Below, piece after piece: positions 54,907-64,000 of a stretch of 64,000 nt of DNA. The stretch comes from Bradyrhizobium sp. BTAi1 (lineage in GTDB: Bacteria > Pseudomonadota > Alphaproteobacteria > Rhizobiales > Xanthobacteraceae). The first letter of the stretch is position 1. Every line of letters begins with the position of its first letter. A program made the position numbers and the translations under genes. The notes under the pieces were generated by a model. It searched no databases. It had not been told where the DNA came from and saw only the letters and a list, made by a program, of their open reading frames with translations. Where the stretch lies: the NCBI RefSeq assembly GCF_000015165.1, contig NC_009485.1:2086001-2150000 (forward strand), in the 5' to 3' direction.

Positions 54907-55125
54907 GGATGGGGGTCCGGAATGCGGATGAAGCCGCGCCTGACAGCGGCTGCGGGAGATCGGGAAGCCAGGCGCCGCGCCTTTGCAACGCAACAAAGAA
55001 GGGACGATGCCGGCGGACCTGCCGATCCACTGGCCGAGCTTGTCGGCCGCGACATATCATGCATATAGGGCGGGCGTCATCCGAGCTGGGCCTCCAGAGT
55101 GTCGCAGCGCAGCCGCAGAGGAACG

Positions 55126-56055
55126 ATGAGCTCGATCGAGATGTCCAAGGCGGCCTTTGTTGCCGTCGACTGGGGAACTTCGAGCTTCCGCGCCTGGCTG
55201 ATGGCCGCCGACGGAACGGAGCTCGCCGAGAGCCGAGGCCCCGAGGGCATGTTGCAATGTGCGACGTCGGGGTTCGCGCCGGTGCTGCGCGATCATCTCC
55301 GCAAGCTCGGTGGACCGGCCGACCTGCCGGTGCTGATCTGCGGCATGGCCGGCGCGCGGCAGGGCTGGGTCGAAGCGCCATATCTGCAAACGCCGACCCG
55401 CCTCGACGCGCTGCATGCCGGCGCGATCTGCGTCGAGACCGAGGGCGACGTCAGGATCCTCCCTGGTCTGGCCCAGGCCCGCGCCGATCAGCCGGATGTG
55501 ATGCGCGGCGAGGAGACGCAGCTGTTCGGCGTCACCGAGCCAGGCTTTTCCGGGATCGTGTGCATCCCCGGCACCCACAGCAAATGGATCCGGGTCGAGG
55601 CCGACGCCGTGGTCGCATTTGCAACCTACATGACCGGTGAGCTGTTCGCGGTGATCTCCCAGCACAGCATCCTGATGCATGCCGTCGAGCCGGACGCCGC
55701 GCCAGCCGAGGACGGCGCTTCGTTTCGCGCGGGCCTCGCGTCCGCGCTATCGTCTCCGGCGAGCCTGACCAGCGCGCTGTTCCGGCTGCGCGCGGCCCAG
55801 TTGCTCGGATTCGAGCCGCGCTCCGAAGGCGCCGCGCGGTTGTCGGGACTGTTGATCGGCAGCGAGATCGCGGATGCCCGCATGCGCTTCGGCAGCGACC
55901 TCCCGCTGCGGCTGATCGGAGCAGGCCGGCTCGGCCGGCTCTATCGCGAGGCCTTGACGGCGTCTGGTTTCACCGTGAACGAATGCGATGCTGAGCTGGC
56001 CTCGCGCCAAGGCCTGATCAAGGCGGCCCGGCAGATCTGGGGAGCGCGTTTCTGA
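55126..56055 (+). CDS. dgoK: 2-dehydro-3-deoxygalactonokinase
   Basis: A 309-residue kinase of the DgoK family. ATG 55126 follows AGAGGAACG. The N-terminal phosphate loop is AVDWGTSSFRAWLM; PLVLxG-type middle segments include VLICGMAGARQGW and CIPGTHSKWIRVE, both standard for DgoK. It phosphorylates 2-keto-3-deoxygalactonate for the next enzyme. The aldolase starts one base after its stop codon. A galactonate dehydratase and sugar transporter are not next to it, so the upstream supply is encoded elsewhere. Confidence 0.9.
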   Translation: MSSIEMSKAAFVAVDWGTSSFRAWLMAADGTELAESRGPEGMLQCATSGFAPVLRDHLRKLGGPADLPVLICGMAGARQGWVEAPYLQTPTRLDALHAGAICVETEGDVRILPGLAQARADQPDVMRGEETQLFGVTEPGFSGIVCIPGTHSKWIRVEADAVVAFATYMTGELFAVISQHSILMHAVEPDAAPAEDGASFRAGLASALSSPASLTSALFRLRAAQLLGFEPRSEGAARLSGLLIGSEIADARMRFGSDLPLRLIGAGRLGRLYREALTASGFTVNECDAELASRQGLIKAARQIWGARF

Positions 56056-56056
56056 C

Positions 56057-56698
56057 ATGACACAGTCTGTGAACTGGCCCAACGTGAAGCGGTCGCTGGT
56101 TGCGATCCTGCGCGGCATCAAGCCTGACGAGGCCGAGGAGATCGTGGCTGTCCTGGTCGAAGCGGGTTTCGAGATGATCGAGGTCCCGCTCAACTCGCCC
56201 GAGCCGTTCGTCTCGATCGAACGGCTGGCCAGGCGCTTCGGCCAGGACTGCCTGATCGGCGCGGGGACGGTGACCAATGCACCGGATTGTGTGCGGGTTG
56301 CGGAGGCAGGCGGCCGCTTGATGGTCAGCCCGAACGTCGATGCCGAAGTGCTGGCAACGGCGCAGGCTTACGACATGGTGACGATGCCCGGGGTGTTCAC
56401 CCCGACAGAGGCATTTCTTGCCCTGCGCTGCGGCGCTTCGGCGTTGAAGTATTTTCCTGCTTCGGTTCTCGGCCCCGCCGGCATCGCGGCGCAATTGGCC
56501 GTGCTGCCGAAAGGCGTCGTCGTCGGGGCGGTCGGTGGCGTTTCGGACAAGAACCTTGCGACCTATGTCGCGGCTGGCGTGCGCGCGTTCGGCCTCGGCT
56601 CGAGCCTGTACAAGGCGGGCATGACGGCGAGCGATGTGCGTGACACCGCGCGTGCCTCGGTGCTGGCCTATGACGAGGCCATGAAACAGCAGGTTTGA
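56057..56698 (+). CDS. dgoA: 2-dehydro-3-deoxy-6-phosphogalactonate aldolase
   Basis: A 213-residue class I aldolase of the KDPG/KDPGal family. It contains IVAVLVEAGFEMIEVPLNSPEP (catalytic glutamate region), IGAGTVTNAPD, LMVSPNVD, and the Schiff-base lysine in ALKYFPASVLGP. It splits KDPGal into pyruvate and glyceraldehyde 3-phosphate. With dgoK it completes the De Ley-Doudoroff branch for galactose. Confidence 0.92.
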   Translation: MTQSVNWPNVKRSLVAILRGIKPDEAEEIVAVLVEAGFEMIEVPLNSPEPFVSIERLARRFGQDCLIGAGTVTNAPDCVRVAEAGGRLMVSPNVDAEVLATAQAYDMVTMPGVFTPTEAFLALRCGASALKYFPASVLGPAGIAAQLAVLPKGVVVGAVGGVSDKNLATYVAAGVRAFGLGSSLYKAGMTASDVRDTARASVLAYDEAMKQQV

Positions 56699-56775
56699 CC
56701 GGCTGCAGCTGCGTCCGGATCGCTCGGCATGCGCCGGACGCGGAGCAGCCCGGCGCGCGCTGCCCCGAAAATAGA

Positions 56776-56800
56776 TTGAATTCAAATCATTTTGGTTCAA
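56776..56800. promoter_or_regulatory. Candidate MarR operator
   Basis: TTGAATTCAA (56776-56785) is a perfect 10-bp palindrome, and TTGGTTCAA (56792-56800) is a near copy 16 bases on. Both lie within 36 nt of the marR start, as expected for autorepression. Confidence 0.55.
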
Positions 56801-56811
56801 GTAAATGGGGG

Positions 56812-57267
56812 ATGACACCGTCGGCATCCACCGCCCGTCTTCGCTTCGGCTTTGCGCTCGTTGGCCTCGCCCGCCGCTGGCGCCGCGCGCTGGACGAACG
56901 GATGGGCGCGCTCGGATTGTCGGATGCGGCATGGCCGCCGTTGGTGCATCTCGATCGATCGGGCGATGGCATCACCCAGAATGAGCTTGCGGCCCGCTGC
57001 GGCATCGACGGATCGAGCCTGGTGCGCCTGCTCGACATGCTCGGTGAGCGTGAACTGATCGAGCGGCGGGTCTCCCCGACCGACCGCCGCTCGCGGCTGG
57101 TCTTTCTCACCGCGAAGGGCAGGCGGCTGCTCACCTCGGTCTATCGAGTGCTGCGCGAGGCCGAGAGCGCGATGCTCCGGGACATCGACGACACGCGCCT
57201 GCAGGCGACGCTCGACATGTTCGACCGGATCGAGCAGCGGCTCATCGAAGGAGACGGCAAGGAATGA
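56812..57267 (+). CDS. MarR-family transcriptional regulator
   Basis: A 151-residue winged-helix regulator. The recognition part runs ITQNELAARCGIDGSSLVRLLDMLGERELIERRVSPTDRRSR, with the MarR wing signature DRRSR. ATG 56812 has GGGG directly before it, an imperfect spacing; no better start is visible. The stop overlaps the exporter start as ATGA, so the regulator and the FUSC exporter form one transcription unit. It probably senses an aromatic acid or similar toxic compound. Confidence 0.87.
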   Translation: MTPSASTARLRFGFALVGLARRWRRALDERMGALGLSDAAWPPLVHLDRSGDGITQNELAARCGIDGSSLVRLLDMLGERELIERRVSPTDRRSRLVFLTAKGRRLLTSVYRVLREAESAMLRDIDDTRLQATLDMFDRIEQRLIEGDGKE

Positions 57268-59180
57268 ATGCGCCACCCGCTTCGCGGTTCGGCTTCGAAT
57301 GGCCCCGCCTCGCATTCGGCTTTCGGACCGCGCTCGCCGCATGTCTTGCGCTCCTGCTTGCCTGGCTGGTGGGACTGGAGCATCCGCAATGGTCGGGGAT
57401 GACGGTGTGGGCGGCCTCGCAACCTCTCCGCGGACATCTTCTGGAGAAGAGCGCGGCCCGGCTCGCCGGCACCATCATCGGCGTGTTGTTCGGACTGGCC
57501 TTGATGCGTGTCTCGCACGGCGACGCCATGGTGCTCGTCATCGGCATCTCGCTCTGGATCGGCCTGTGCGCCTTTGCCGGCAATCTCGTCCGTGGCTACG
57601 CCTCCTATGCCGCCATGCTCTCCGGCTATTCGGCGGCCATGGTGGCCCTGCTCGACGCGGCCCATCCGGAGCATGTGCTGGCCTTGGGCGCCGATCGCGT
57701 GCTGACCGTTGCCGTCGGCATTCTGGCCGCGCTGCTTGTCGGCTGGCTGTTCGCCGCGCCCGGCGACGATATCTCGGTTGTGGAGAAGGCGCGGCTTGTC
57801 AGCGAGCAACTGGCAGCCGACATCGTCGCGCGTCTGCGCGGGGCGCCGGTCTCGGAGAATGAGCAGCGTTCGATTCTGTCGGACATCTCGGCGCTCGAAG
57901 GCACGCTCGACCTGCATGGTGCTGGCTCACGCCGGCGACGACGGCTGGTTCGGAAGATCCGCGCGCTGCTGGCGGCGCAGGTCTCGGCCGTGCTGTGGCT
58001 GCGCTCGGAGGACAGCCGGGCCATCGATGCCGCGATGGCGGACTCGCTGGCGCGAACAGACATGTCCGAGACCGGAGTTTCCGTGCCGGCGCTGCAGCGG
58101 TTGGGCGAGGCCGCGGCCGCCGCGAATCCGCATGAACCATTGGCGTCGGTCCTGAATGACCTCGCCGCGGCGACAAGCAATCTGGCTGATCTCGACGGAC
58201 GCCCTGCTGCCGAACTGCTTTTGCATCGCGATTGGATGCTGGCGCGCCGCGCGATGTTGCGCACCCTTGTCGCGATGCTGGCCGCGGGTCTGGTCTGGCT
58301 CGCAACCGGCTGGGAGATGGGCGGCTTCATGATGCTCGGCACGGCGATCATGCTGTCGGTCTTCTCGACCTTCGAGAAACCGGCTGCCATCCTGCCTCAC
58401 GTGCTCGCAGGGCAGGTGCTGGGGACGGGCCTCGCCCTGATCTGCCGCTGGCTGATCTGGCCATACGTCGGTGGATCGCTCGGGGCGGTGCTGGCGATGG
58501 TCCCCTTCATCTTGCTCGGTGCGCCGCTGTCGGCGCATCGCCTGACCCAGCGCATGGCGTTCGACGTCAACATGGTGCTGTTGCTGATGCTGCAGCCGAC
58601 CTGGCCGCAGACCATGAGCTTCGGGCATTCGCTGATGGCTAGCCTTGCCGTGGTCGCCGGACCCGTGGTCGCGCTGATTGCCTTCAGCCTGATCTATCCT
58701 GTCGACAGTCGCCGGCGCTATGAGGCGGTCAGATATTCGATGATCGACGATCTCGAACATCTCGCGGCCAGCGCCCTGCGATCGGATCGCCGCAAGCGAT
58801 GGCGCGCGCTGCTGCATCACCGCGTCCTGCTCGCCACCTATTGGGGCGAACGGGCCTCGTATCCGACTGCGCGCCTGGCCGACGATGCCCTGGCGTTGCT
58901 GTATGTCGGACAGGCGATCGAGCAACTCGGCGAACTCGCTGCAAGCGGAACGTCGCCGGGCGCCAGACGGCGCTGCACGGCGACGCTGGAGCGGCTGCAC
59001 CGCATCGGCACGGATCCGCTGCGCGCGGCCCGCGCCTTGCTCGATGCCGTGGGCCGGCTGCCGGCCGAGATGTCCGGCTGCAGACCGATTCTGACGCGGG
59101 CGGCGGCCCAGCTTGCAGAACGCCCTGCAGCCTTTCGCAAGATGGCCGCCGGCGCCGGTGCTAGCTCGCCGCGGCGTTGA
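57264..59180 (+). CDS. FUSC-family aromatic acid exporter (AaeB-like)
   Basis: A 638-residue membrane protein with the FUSC layout: a first block of about six helices ([32 protein letters not shown]), a cytoplasmic region at about residues 170-315, a second block of helices ([26 protein letters not shown]), and a long C-terminal cytoplasmic part. AaeB of E. coli exports hydroxybenzoates with an AaeA adaptor; no adaptor is adjacent here. The 3' end overlaps the convergent monooxygenase-esterase gene by 20 bases. Confidence 0.88.
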   Translation: MNAPPASRFGFEWPRLAFGFRTALAACLALLLAWLVGLEHPQWSGMTVWAASQPLRGHLLEKSAARLAGTIIGVLFGLALMRVSHGDAMVLVIGISLWIGLCAFAGNLVRGYASYAAMLSGYSAAMVALLDAAHPEHVLALGADRVLTVAVGILAALLVGWLFAAPGDDISVVEKARLVSEQLAADIVARLRGAPVSENEQRSILSDISALEGTLDLHGAGSRRRRRLVRKIRALLAAQVSAVLWLRSEDSRAIDAAMADSLARTDMSETGVSVPALQRLGEAAAAANPHEPLASVLNDLAAATSNLADLDGRPAAELLLHRDWMLARRAMLRTLVAMLAAGLVWLATGWEMGGFMMLGTAIMLSVFSTFEKPAAILPHVLAGQVLGTGLALICRWLIWPYVGGSLGAVLAMVPFILLGAPLSAHRLTQRMAFDVNMVLLLMLQPTWPQTMSFGHSLMASLAVVAGPVVALIAFSLIYPVDSRRRYEAVRYSMIDDLEHLAASALRSDRRKRWRALLHHRVLLATYWGERASYPTARLADDALALLYVGQAIEQLGELAASGTSPGARRRCTATLERLHRIGTDPLRAARALLDAVGRLPAEMSGCRPILTRAAAQLAERPAAFRKMAAGAGASSPRR

Positions 59181-61815
59181 TCTCCGGCGAGCCGCTGTCT
59201 TCGGCAGGCTGGGTGAACGCCTGCAGCGCCTCCGCCATCTGCACGCGACCACCGACACCGGTAATGACGATATCGACCATCGTGAACGATGAGTGGAAAT
59301 GGCCGCGGGCCTTGAGCTGTCCGACGGGGACGCCCGCCGCTGCCAATGCCTCCGCATAGGCCACGCCTTCGTCGCGCAGCGGGTCGAACTCGCAGGTCAC
59401 GATATAGGCCGGCGGCAGTCCTTTCAGCTGGCCGCGCAGCGGCGACACGCGCGGATCGGTGCGATCGGCCGGCGAGCAGTAGATGTCCCAGAACCAGAAC
59501 ATCAGGCCGCGCGTCAGGAAGTAGCCGGCGGCATTCTCGGTGTACGACGGACGATCGAAGCTGCAATCGGTGACCGGGCACACCAGCAGCTGGCCACCGA
59601 CAACGGGACCGCCGCGATCGCGCGCCAGCTGGCATGTCACGGCGGCGATATTGCCGCCCGCGCTCCAGCCCGCGACCAATACTGGACCTTCGCGGCCGCC
59701 GAGTTCGGCGGCGTGCTCCGCAACCCAGCGGGTGGCGGCGTAGCCATCTTCGGCCGCCGCCGGGAAGCGATGCTCGGGAGCGTGGCGGTAGTTCACGCTG
59801 ATGAAGATCATGTTGGAGCGGCGGCACATGTCGCGGCAGAACGGATCATCCGACTGCTCGTCGCCGAGCACCCAGCCGCCACCATGGAAGTACACCACGA
59901 TCGGATGCGGCCCGGGTGTCGCCGGGCGATAGAGCCGGTAGGCGAGGGGGCCATCCGCGCCTGGGAGCGTGCCGTCCTTGACCTCACCGACGGGGCGTCC
60001 CGGCGGCCGGGTCTTGTTGAACTCGGTGATGAAGTCGCGGGCGCCCTGCGCGCCCATCGATTCGATCGGCGGCAGGTTCATCTCGGCGAGCATGTTCAGC
60101 ACCAGCCGCACATCCGGCTGCAGCTGCACGATCTCTCCGTCATTGCATTGGGCCGCGCCGTTCGGACCAGCCAGCTTGAAGCCGAGCATGCCGCGCTTCA
60201 CGATCTCGTTGCAGATGCCGCGATAGGGCCCGACGCCGCCGGTATAGGGCATCAATGTCTGCGGCTTGCCTGGCACGTTGGCGCCCGTGTACCAGGTGTT
60301 GGCGAGCCGATGCAGCGTCACCGTCGCGCAGTCCGCCATGTGGCGCATCCAGCCGGCCTGCGCGGTGTCCGTCGGCTCGATCGTCGTGAAGCCGGCCTCG
60401 CGCATCTCGGCCAGGCGGTCCACCACGAAGTCGACATGCTGTTCGATCGACACCGCCATGTTCGAGAGCACCGATGGGCTGCCCGGCCCGGTGATCAGGA
60501 ACAGATTGGGGAAGCCGGCGACGGTCAGGCCGAGATAGGTCTCCGGGCCGTTCGCCCAGGTCTCATCGAGCGATTGGCCGCCGCGGCCCTTGATCGGATG
60601 CACGGCGCGGATCGCGCCGGTCATGGCATCGAAGCCGGTGGCGAACACGATCACGTCGATGTCGAAGCTGCGCTTGTCGGTCTTGATGCCGTTCGCCGTG
60701 ATCGACGTGATCGGCTCCTTGCGCAGGTTGACCAGGGTGACGTTCGGCCGGTTGAACGTCGCGTAGTAGTTGGTGTCCAGACACGGACGCTTCGCGCCGA
60801 ACGGATGATCATGCGGCGTGAGCGCCTCGGCCGTCTCGGGATCCTTGACGATCTCGCGGATCTTCTCGCGGATGAGATCCGCGAGTAGCGCGTTGCCGTC
60901 GGCGTCGACCCCCTGGTCGGCCCAGAGCTGCGTCAGCATGCCGACGAGGTCGCCCGCAGCCCATAGCTTCTCGAAGCGCGCGCGGCGCTCACTCTCGCTC
61001 ATCTGCCAGCTGAATTCGGTGGCCGGCGGAATCGGCACGCCCGTCAGCGACCAGCGCGCCTGCTCGCGCAGGCCGTTGCGATCCTGCGTCAGCTGGGCGG
61101 CACGATCGGCCGGCAACGGGCCGTTATGCGCCGGTAGAGCGAAGTTCGGCGTGCGCTGGAACACGGTCAGCTGCGCCGCCTGCTCGGCGATGATCGGGAT
61201 CGACTGGATGGCGGACGAGCCGGTGCCGATCACCGCGACGCGCTTGCCCTTGAGGTCGACGCCGTCATGCGGCCAGCGGCTGGTGAAGTAGATCGCGCCC
61301 TTGAAGTCGTGCACGCCGTCGAATTCCGGCGGCTTGGGCTGCGACAGGCAGCCGGTCGCCATGATGTAGTGGCGGCAGGAGACGGCCGGGCCGTTGTCCG
61401 TCGTGAGCAGCCAGCGCTCCTTCGACTCATCCCAGGAGGCGCCGAGCACGCGGGTGCCGAAGCGAATGTCCCGGCGCAGATCGTAACGATCGGCGACGAA
61501 GCCGAGATAGCGCAGGATCTCCGGCTGGGTGGCATATTTCTCGGACCACTGCCAGGCGGTCTCGAGCTCGGGATCGAACGTGTAGCTGTAGTCGACGGTC
61601 TGGATGTCGCAGCGCGCGCCCGGATAGCGGTTCCAATACCAGGTGCCGCCGACATCGGTTGCGATATCCAGCGCCACGGTCGAGAATCCCGCCTTGCGCA
61701 GGCGGTAAAGCAGGTACAATCCCGCAAATCCGGCGCCCACGACGGCGACGTCGACCGTCTGGGTTTCACCCTGAGCGGATTCCGACGCGCGTGCCTCGAC
61801 CATTCCGTCTGACAT
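59161..61815 (-). CDS. Fused Baeyer-Villiger-type monooxygenase and esterase
   Basis: An 884-residue fusion. Residues 1 to about 560 are a flavin monooxygenase: FAD motif [17 protein letters not shown] motif [15 protein letters not shown], and NADPH motif [11 protein letters not shown]. The BVMO fingerprint FxGxxxHxxxWP reads [12 protein letters not shown], with Phe177 where the histidine should be. Residues about 600-870 are a hormone-sensitive-lipase-type alpha/beta hydrolase: HGGGW (His644), GWSAGG (Ser718), and the Asp/His region [10 protein letters not shown] and GHFHSSF. One chain could oxidise a ketone to an ester and then hydrolyse it. Its start faces serA across 288 nt. Confidence 0.88.
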   Translation of the reverse strand: MSDGMVEARASESAQGETQTVDVAVVGAGFAGLYLLYRLRKAGFSTVALDIATDVGGTWYWNRYPGARCDIQTVDYSYTFDPELETAWQWSEKYATQPEILRYLGFVADRYDLRRDIRFGTRVLGASWDESKERWLLTTDNGPAVSCRHYIMATGCLSQPKPPEFDGVHDFKGAIYFTSRWPHDGVDLKGKRVAVIGTGSSAIQSIPIIAEQAAQLTVFQRTPNFALPAHNGPLPADRAAQLTQDRNGLREQARWSLTGVPIPPATEFSWQMSESERRARFEKLWAAGDLVGMLTQLWADQGVDADGNALLADLIREKIREIVKDPETAEALTPHDHPFGAKRPCLDTNYYATFNRPNVTLVNLRKEPITSITANGIKTDKRSFDIDVIVFATGFDAMTGAIRAVHPIKGRGGQSLDETWANGPETYLGLTVAGFPNLFLITGPGSPSVLSNMAVSIEQHVDFVVDRLAEMREAGFTTIEPTDTAQAGWMRHMADCATVTLHRLANTWYTGANVPGKPQTLMPYTGGVGPYRGICNEIVKRGMLGFKLAGPNGAAQCNDGEIVQLQPDVRLVLNMLAEMNLPPIESMGAQGARDFITEFNKTRPPGRPVGEVKDGTLPGADGPLAYRLYRPATPGPHPIVVYFHGGGWVLGDEQSDDPFCRDMCRRSNMIFISVNYRHAPEHRFPAAAEDGYAATRWVAEHAAELGGREGPVLVAGWSAGGNIAAVTCQLARDRGGPVVGGQLLVCPVTDCSFDRPSYTENAAGYFLTRGLMFWFWDIYCSPADRTDPRVSPLRGQLKGLPPAYIVTCEFDPLRDEGVAYAEALAAAGVPVGQLKARGHFHSSFTMVDIVITGVGGRVQMAEALQAFTQPAEDSGSPEINAAAS

Positions 61816-61992
61816 GCTGACCTCCCGATGATTTTGTGATTGCCGGAAGGCTAGCGCCGCTCGCGTGGTTTGTCAGCAGCCAAAACAACGATCTGCGGTT
61901 GCTGCAGTGCGGGCGTTGCCGGGCGTTCCACCGGTCAGGCGCTGATTTTGCATTGCCTGTCAAAAGACGCCAATGGAGTGGACAAGGCCCTG

Positions 61993-62012
61993 AGAAAGCG
62001 ACAGAAAGCGAC
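61993..62012. repeat. Short perfect tandem repeat upstream of serA
   Basis: AGAAAGCGAC occurs twice in direct succession, about 90 nt before serA, in a 288-nt divergent gap that otherwise shows no gene. Possible regulator half-sites or chance. Confidence 0.35.
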
Positions 62013-62102
62013 GCTGCCGCGCTGCATTCACCAAGTTTCAACGCATCGCGACTGTAACAAGCGCTACACTACGCCACACCCACGATTGATCAGGCCAGGC
62101 CC

Positions 62103-63350
62103 ATGCCGCTATCGCTGCCCAAGCAAAAGATCCGCGTTCTGCTCCTGGAGGGCGTGAACGACTCGGCCGTCCGCATGTTCGAGGCCAACGGCTACACCGA
62201 GATCGAACGGCTGCCCAAGGCGCTCGGCTCGGCTGAACTGAAGCGCATGCTGTCCGGCGTGCATATGCTCGGCATTCGCTCGCGCACGCATCTGACCGAG
62301 GACGTCCTGCAGGCCGCAGACCGGCTGATGGTGGTCGGCTGCTTCTCGGTCGGCACCAACCAGGTCGATCTCGACGCCGCCAAGCGGCTCGGCATTCCCG
62401 TGTTCAACGCGCCGTACTCGAACACGCGCAGTGTCGCCGAATTGACCATTGCCGAAGTCGTGATGCTGATGCGGCGCATCTTCCCGCGCTCGGTGGCGGC
62501 GCATGCCGGCGGCTGGGACAAGTCCGCCAATGGCAGCCGCGAGGTGCGCGGCAAGACGCTCGGCATCGTCGGCTACGGCAATATCGGCTCGCAGCTGTCG
62601 AACCTGGCCGAAGCCATGGGCATGCGTGTGATCTTCTTCGATCTCACCGACAAGCTGCGCCATGGCAACACCGAGCCGGTCGAGAGCCTCGATGAGCTGC
62701 TGGCGATGAGCGACGTCGTCTCGCTGCATGTGCCGGAGACGCCGGCAACCGCCAACATGATCGGCGAGCGCCAGATCCGGCACATGAAGGACGGCGCCTA
62801 TCTGATCAACAATTCGCGCGGCACGGTCGTCGATATCGAGGCGCTGGCCAGCGCGCTACGCGACGGCAAGCTCGCTGGCGCGGCGGTCGACGTCTTCCCC
62901 GTCGAGCCGGCCTCGAACGCTGATCCCTTTGTGTCTCCGCTGCAGGGCCTGCCGAACGTGATCCTGACCCCGCATGTCGGCGGCTCCACGGAGGAGGCGC
63001 AGGACCGGATCGGTGGCGAGGTCGCGCGCAAGCTGATCGACTATTCCGACGTCGGCTCGACCTTCGGCGCGGTCAACTTTCCGCAGGTGCAGTTGCCGGC
63101 GCGTCCGACCGGCACGCGCTTCATCCACGTCCACCGCAACGTCCCGGGTGTGCTGCGCCAGGTCAACGAGGCGGTCTCGCGGCACAACATCAACATCCTC
63201 GCGCAATATCTGCAGACCGATCCCGAGGTCGGCTATGTCGTGCTCGAAACCGACGTGGTGGGCGGCGAGGGCGAGGAGCTGCTGTCGGAGCTGCGCGCTG
63301 TGGAGGGCACGATCCGCGTCCGCGTGCTGTACGATCACGATCGGCCGTGA
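62103..63350 (+). CDS. serA: D-3-phosphoglycerate dehydrogenase, E. coli type with ACT domain
   Basis: A 415-residue enzyme; E. coli SerA is 410. Order: substrate domain with IRSRTHLTEDV and CFSVGTNQVDLDAAKRLGIPVFNAPYSNTRSVAEL, NAD domain with GIVGYGNIGSQL, catalytic arginine in NNSRGTVVDIEAL, glutamate in DVFPVEP, and histidine in LTPHVGGSTEEAQ. The C-terminal ACT domain (FIHVHRNVPGVLRQVNEA ... NINILAQYL) carries the serine feedback site in E. coli. Alphaproteobacteria usually rely on a longer SerA of about 530 residues, so this may be a second enzyme, perhaps also acting on 2-hydroxyglutarate. Confidence 0.93.
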   Translation: MPLSLPKQKIRVLLLEGVNDSAVRMFEANGYTEIERLPKALGSAELKRMLSGVHMLGIRSRTHLTEDVLQAADRLMVVGCFSVGTNQVDLDAAKRLGIPVFNAPYSNTRSVAELTIAEVVMLMRRIFPRSVAAHAGGWDKSANGSREVRGKTLGIVGYGNIGSQLSNLAEAMGMRVIFFDLTDKLRHGNTEPVESLDELLAMSDVVSLHVPETPATANMIGERQIRHMKDGAYLINNSRGTVVDIEALASALRDGKLAGAAVDVFPVEPASNADPFVSPLQGLPNVILTPHVGGSTEEAQDRIGGEVARKLIDYSDVGSTFGAVNFPQVQLPARPTGTRFIHVHRNVPGVLRQVNEAVSRHNINILAQYLQTDPEVGYVVLETDVVGGEGEELLSELRAVEGTIRVRVLYDHDRP

Positions 63351-63371
63351 CGTGATGGAGGCGCTTGCGCG

Positions 63372-63851
63372 ATGACTGCCGAGGCTCCCTCGTCTCCAGC
63401 CTCCGCCGTGGTGCTCAGCACCACGGTGCCTGCGCGGGTGCTGCGGCACGATCCGCAATATGGCATGTCGACGCTGTTTTTCGCCGATGGCGAGCTGCGG
63501 GTGCCGATGGTCGATGCCGCGATCGATGCCGGCGTCTCCGTGACCATCGAGGCGCGTGACGTGTCGATCGCATTGTCGCGGCCGATGGACGTGTCGATCA
63601 CCAATCGGCTGCCGGGCCGCATCGAGGCGATCCTGCCGCTGGATCCGCCCTATGTGCGCGTCACATTCGATCTCGGCGCGACGAAGCTGCACGCCTTGGT
63701 GACGCTCGAATCGGTCGAGCGGCTGGCGCTGGAGCCGGATCTGTCGGCCTGGGCGATGATCAAGAGCGTCGCGATCGGACCCGGCGCGGTTCGGCCTTCG
63801 GAGCTGCCTCGGCCGCGCCGCTGGCCCGCTTCTGATAATGAGGGTCCGTAG
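63372..63851 (+). CDS. Stand-alone TOBE-domain protein resembling the ModC C-terminus
   Basis: A 159-residue protein. VTIEARDVSIALSRPMDVSITNRLPGRIEAI is the oxyanion-binding TOBE (Mop-like) pattern found at the C-terminus of molybdate ABC ATPases and in ModE. No ATPase domain precedes it: serA ends 21 nt upstream. GGAGG at 63358-63362 gives it its own ribosome site. It could be a molybdate-binding protein or a ModC fragment that became independent. Its last 92 bases overlap the convergent ModE-like gene. Confidence 0.65.
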   Translation: MTAEAPSSPASAVVLSTTVPARVLRHDPQYGMSTLFFADGELRVPMVDAAIDAGVSVTIEARDVSIALSRPMDVSITNRLPGRIEAILPLDPPYVRVTFDLGATKLHALVTLESVERLALEPDLSAWAMIKSVAIGPGAVRPSELPRPRRWPASDNEGP

Positions 63852-64000
63852 CCTTCTGTAGCTCGCCCAGCGCCGCGGCCGTGGCCGTGCGCGTGCGCCG
63901 CTCCATCGAGCGATACAGCGCGATCAGACGCTCGCCGAACAGTGTGATCTCGGCGCCGCCGCCGCGGCGGCCGGGATGGGTCTCGAAAACCGGCGTCTCG
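63760..64000 (-). CDS. ModE-like winged helix-turn-helix protein, 3' end only
   Basis: The visible 79 codons read TPVFETHPGRRGGGAEITLFGERLIALYRSME, the recognition and wing region of LysR/ModE-type HTH domains (family form: ETxTGGRGGGGxxLTxxGxxLL). A basic, alanine-rich tail follows and no TOBE domain, so this is a ModE HTH without its molybdate part. The start is beyond the window. The stop lies inside the convergent TOBE gene. It may repress molybdate transport genes, and the separate TOBE protein may be its missing sensor. Confidence 0.72.
   Translation of the reverse strand, partial: ETPVFETHPGRRGGGAEITLFGERLIALYRSMERRTRTATAAALGELQKATDPHYQKRASGAAEAAPKAEPRRVRSRRS

Overview
The window is high-GC alphaproteobacterial chromosome. 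Gene content and style point to the Bradyrhizobium/Rhodopseudomonas group. It carries a RegB/RegA-type redox pair beside a cytochrome bo3 operon, many ABC, TRAP and RND transporters, molybdoenzymes, and intergenic palindromes of a kind I recall as dispersed in bradyrhizobial genomes. The genus is an inference; no rRNA or other taxonomic marker is present. No tRNA, rRNA, CRISPR array, transposase or phage gene was seen.

Layout. 1-2.4 kb: end of a 2Fe-2S subunit gene and a complete isoquinoline 1-oxidoreductase-type molybdenum subunit, closed by a terminator. 3-10.2 kb: a probable catabolic operon with a TRAP binding protein, a fused TRAP permease, an acyl-CoA synthetase, an AEC carrier and a thiamine-diphosphate enzyme. 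10.4-18.8 kb: an MHS-type MFS transporter divergent from cyoABCD-surf1, followed by a RegB/RegA (ActSR) pair that could regulate respiration. 19-27.3 kb: small membrane proteins, a DUF2130 coiled-coil protein, and an RND pump with two adaptors, divergent from a TetR gene with a clear palindromic operator between them.

27.6-53.3 kb is dominated by purine and nucleoside use. It has a membrane urate oxidase with a cytochrome c tail (puuD), an NCS2 purine permease, a fused XdhD-like molybdoenzyme with its FAD subunit, an 8-oxoguanine deaminase-type amidohydrolase, a Dpp-type peptide ABC operon, a BMP/Nup-type nucleoside ABC operon, three tandem Tsx-like outer-membrane channels and a nucleoside deaminase. 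A plausible flow is uptake through the channels, ABC import, deamination, hydroxylation to urate and urate oxidation.

The most striking structure is at 47109-52944. Three head-to-tail units of about 1.94 kb each carry a divergent control region that begins exactly at the start codon of the nucleoside ABC ATPase gene, a 364-codon channel gene, and the 3' end of the deaminase gene. In the first two units the deaminase end is a decayed fragment; in the third it continues into the intact gene. This is a readable record of serial tandem duplication of an outer-membrane channel with its regulatory leader.

53.4-64 kb: DUF378 protein, MFS transporter, dgoK-dgoA (2-keto-3-deoxygalactonate use), marR-FUSC exporter pair with a candidate operator, a fused Baeyer-Villiger monooxygenase/esterase that lacks the signature histidine, an E. 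coli-type serA, a stand-alone TOBE protein, and the 3' end of a ModE-like HTH gene that overlaps it convergently.
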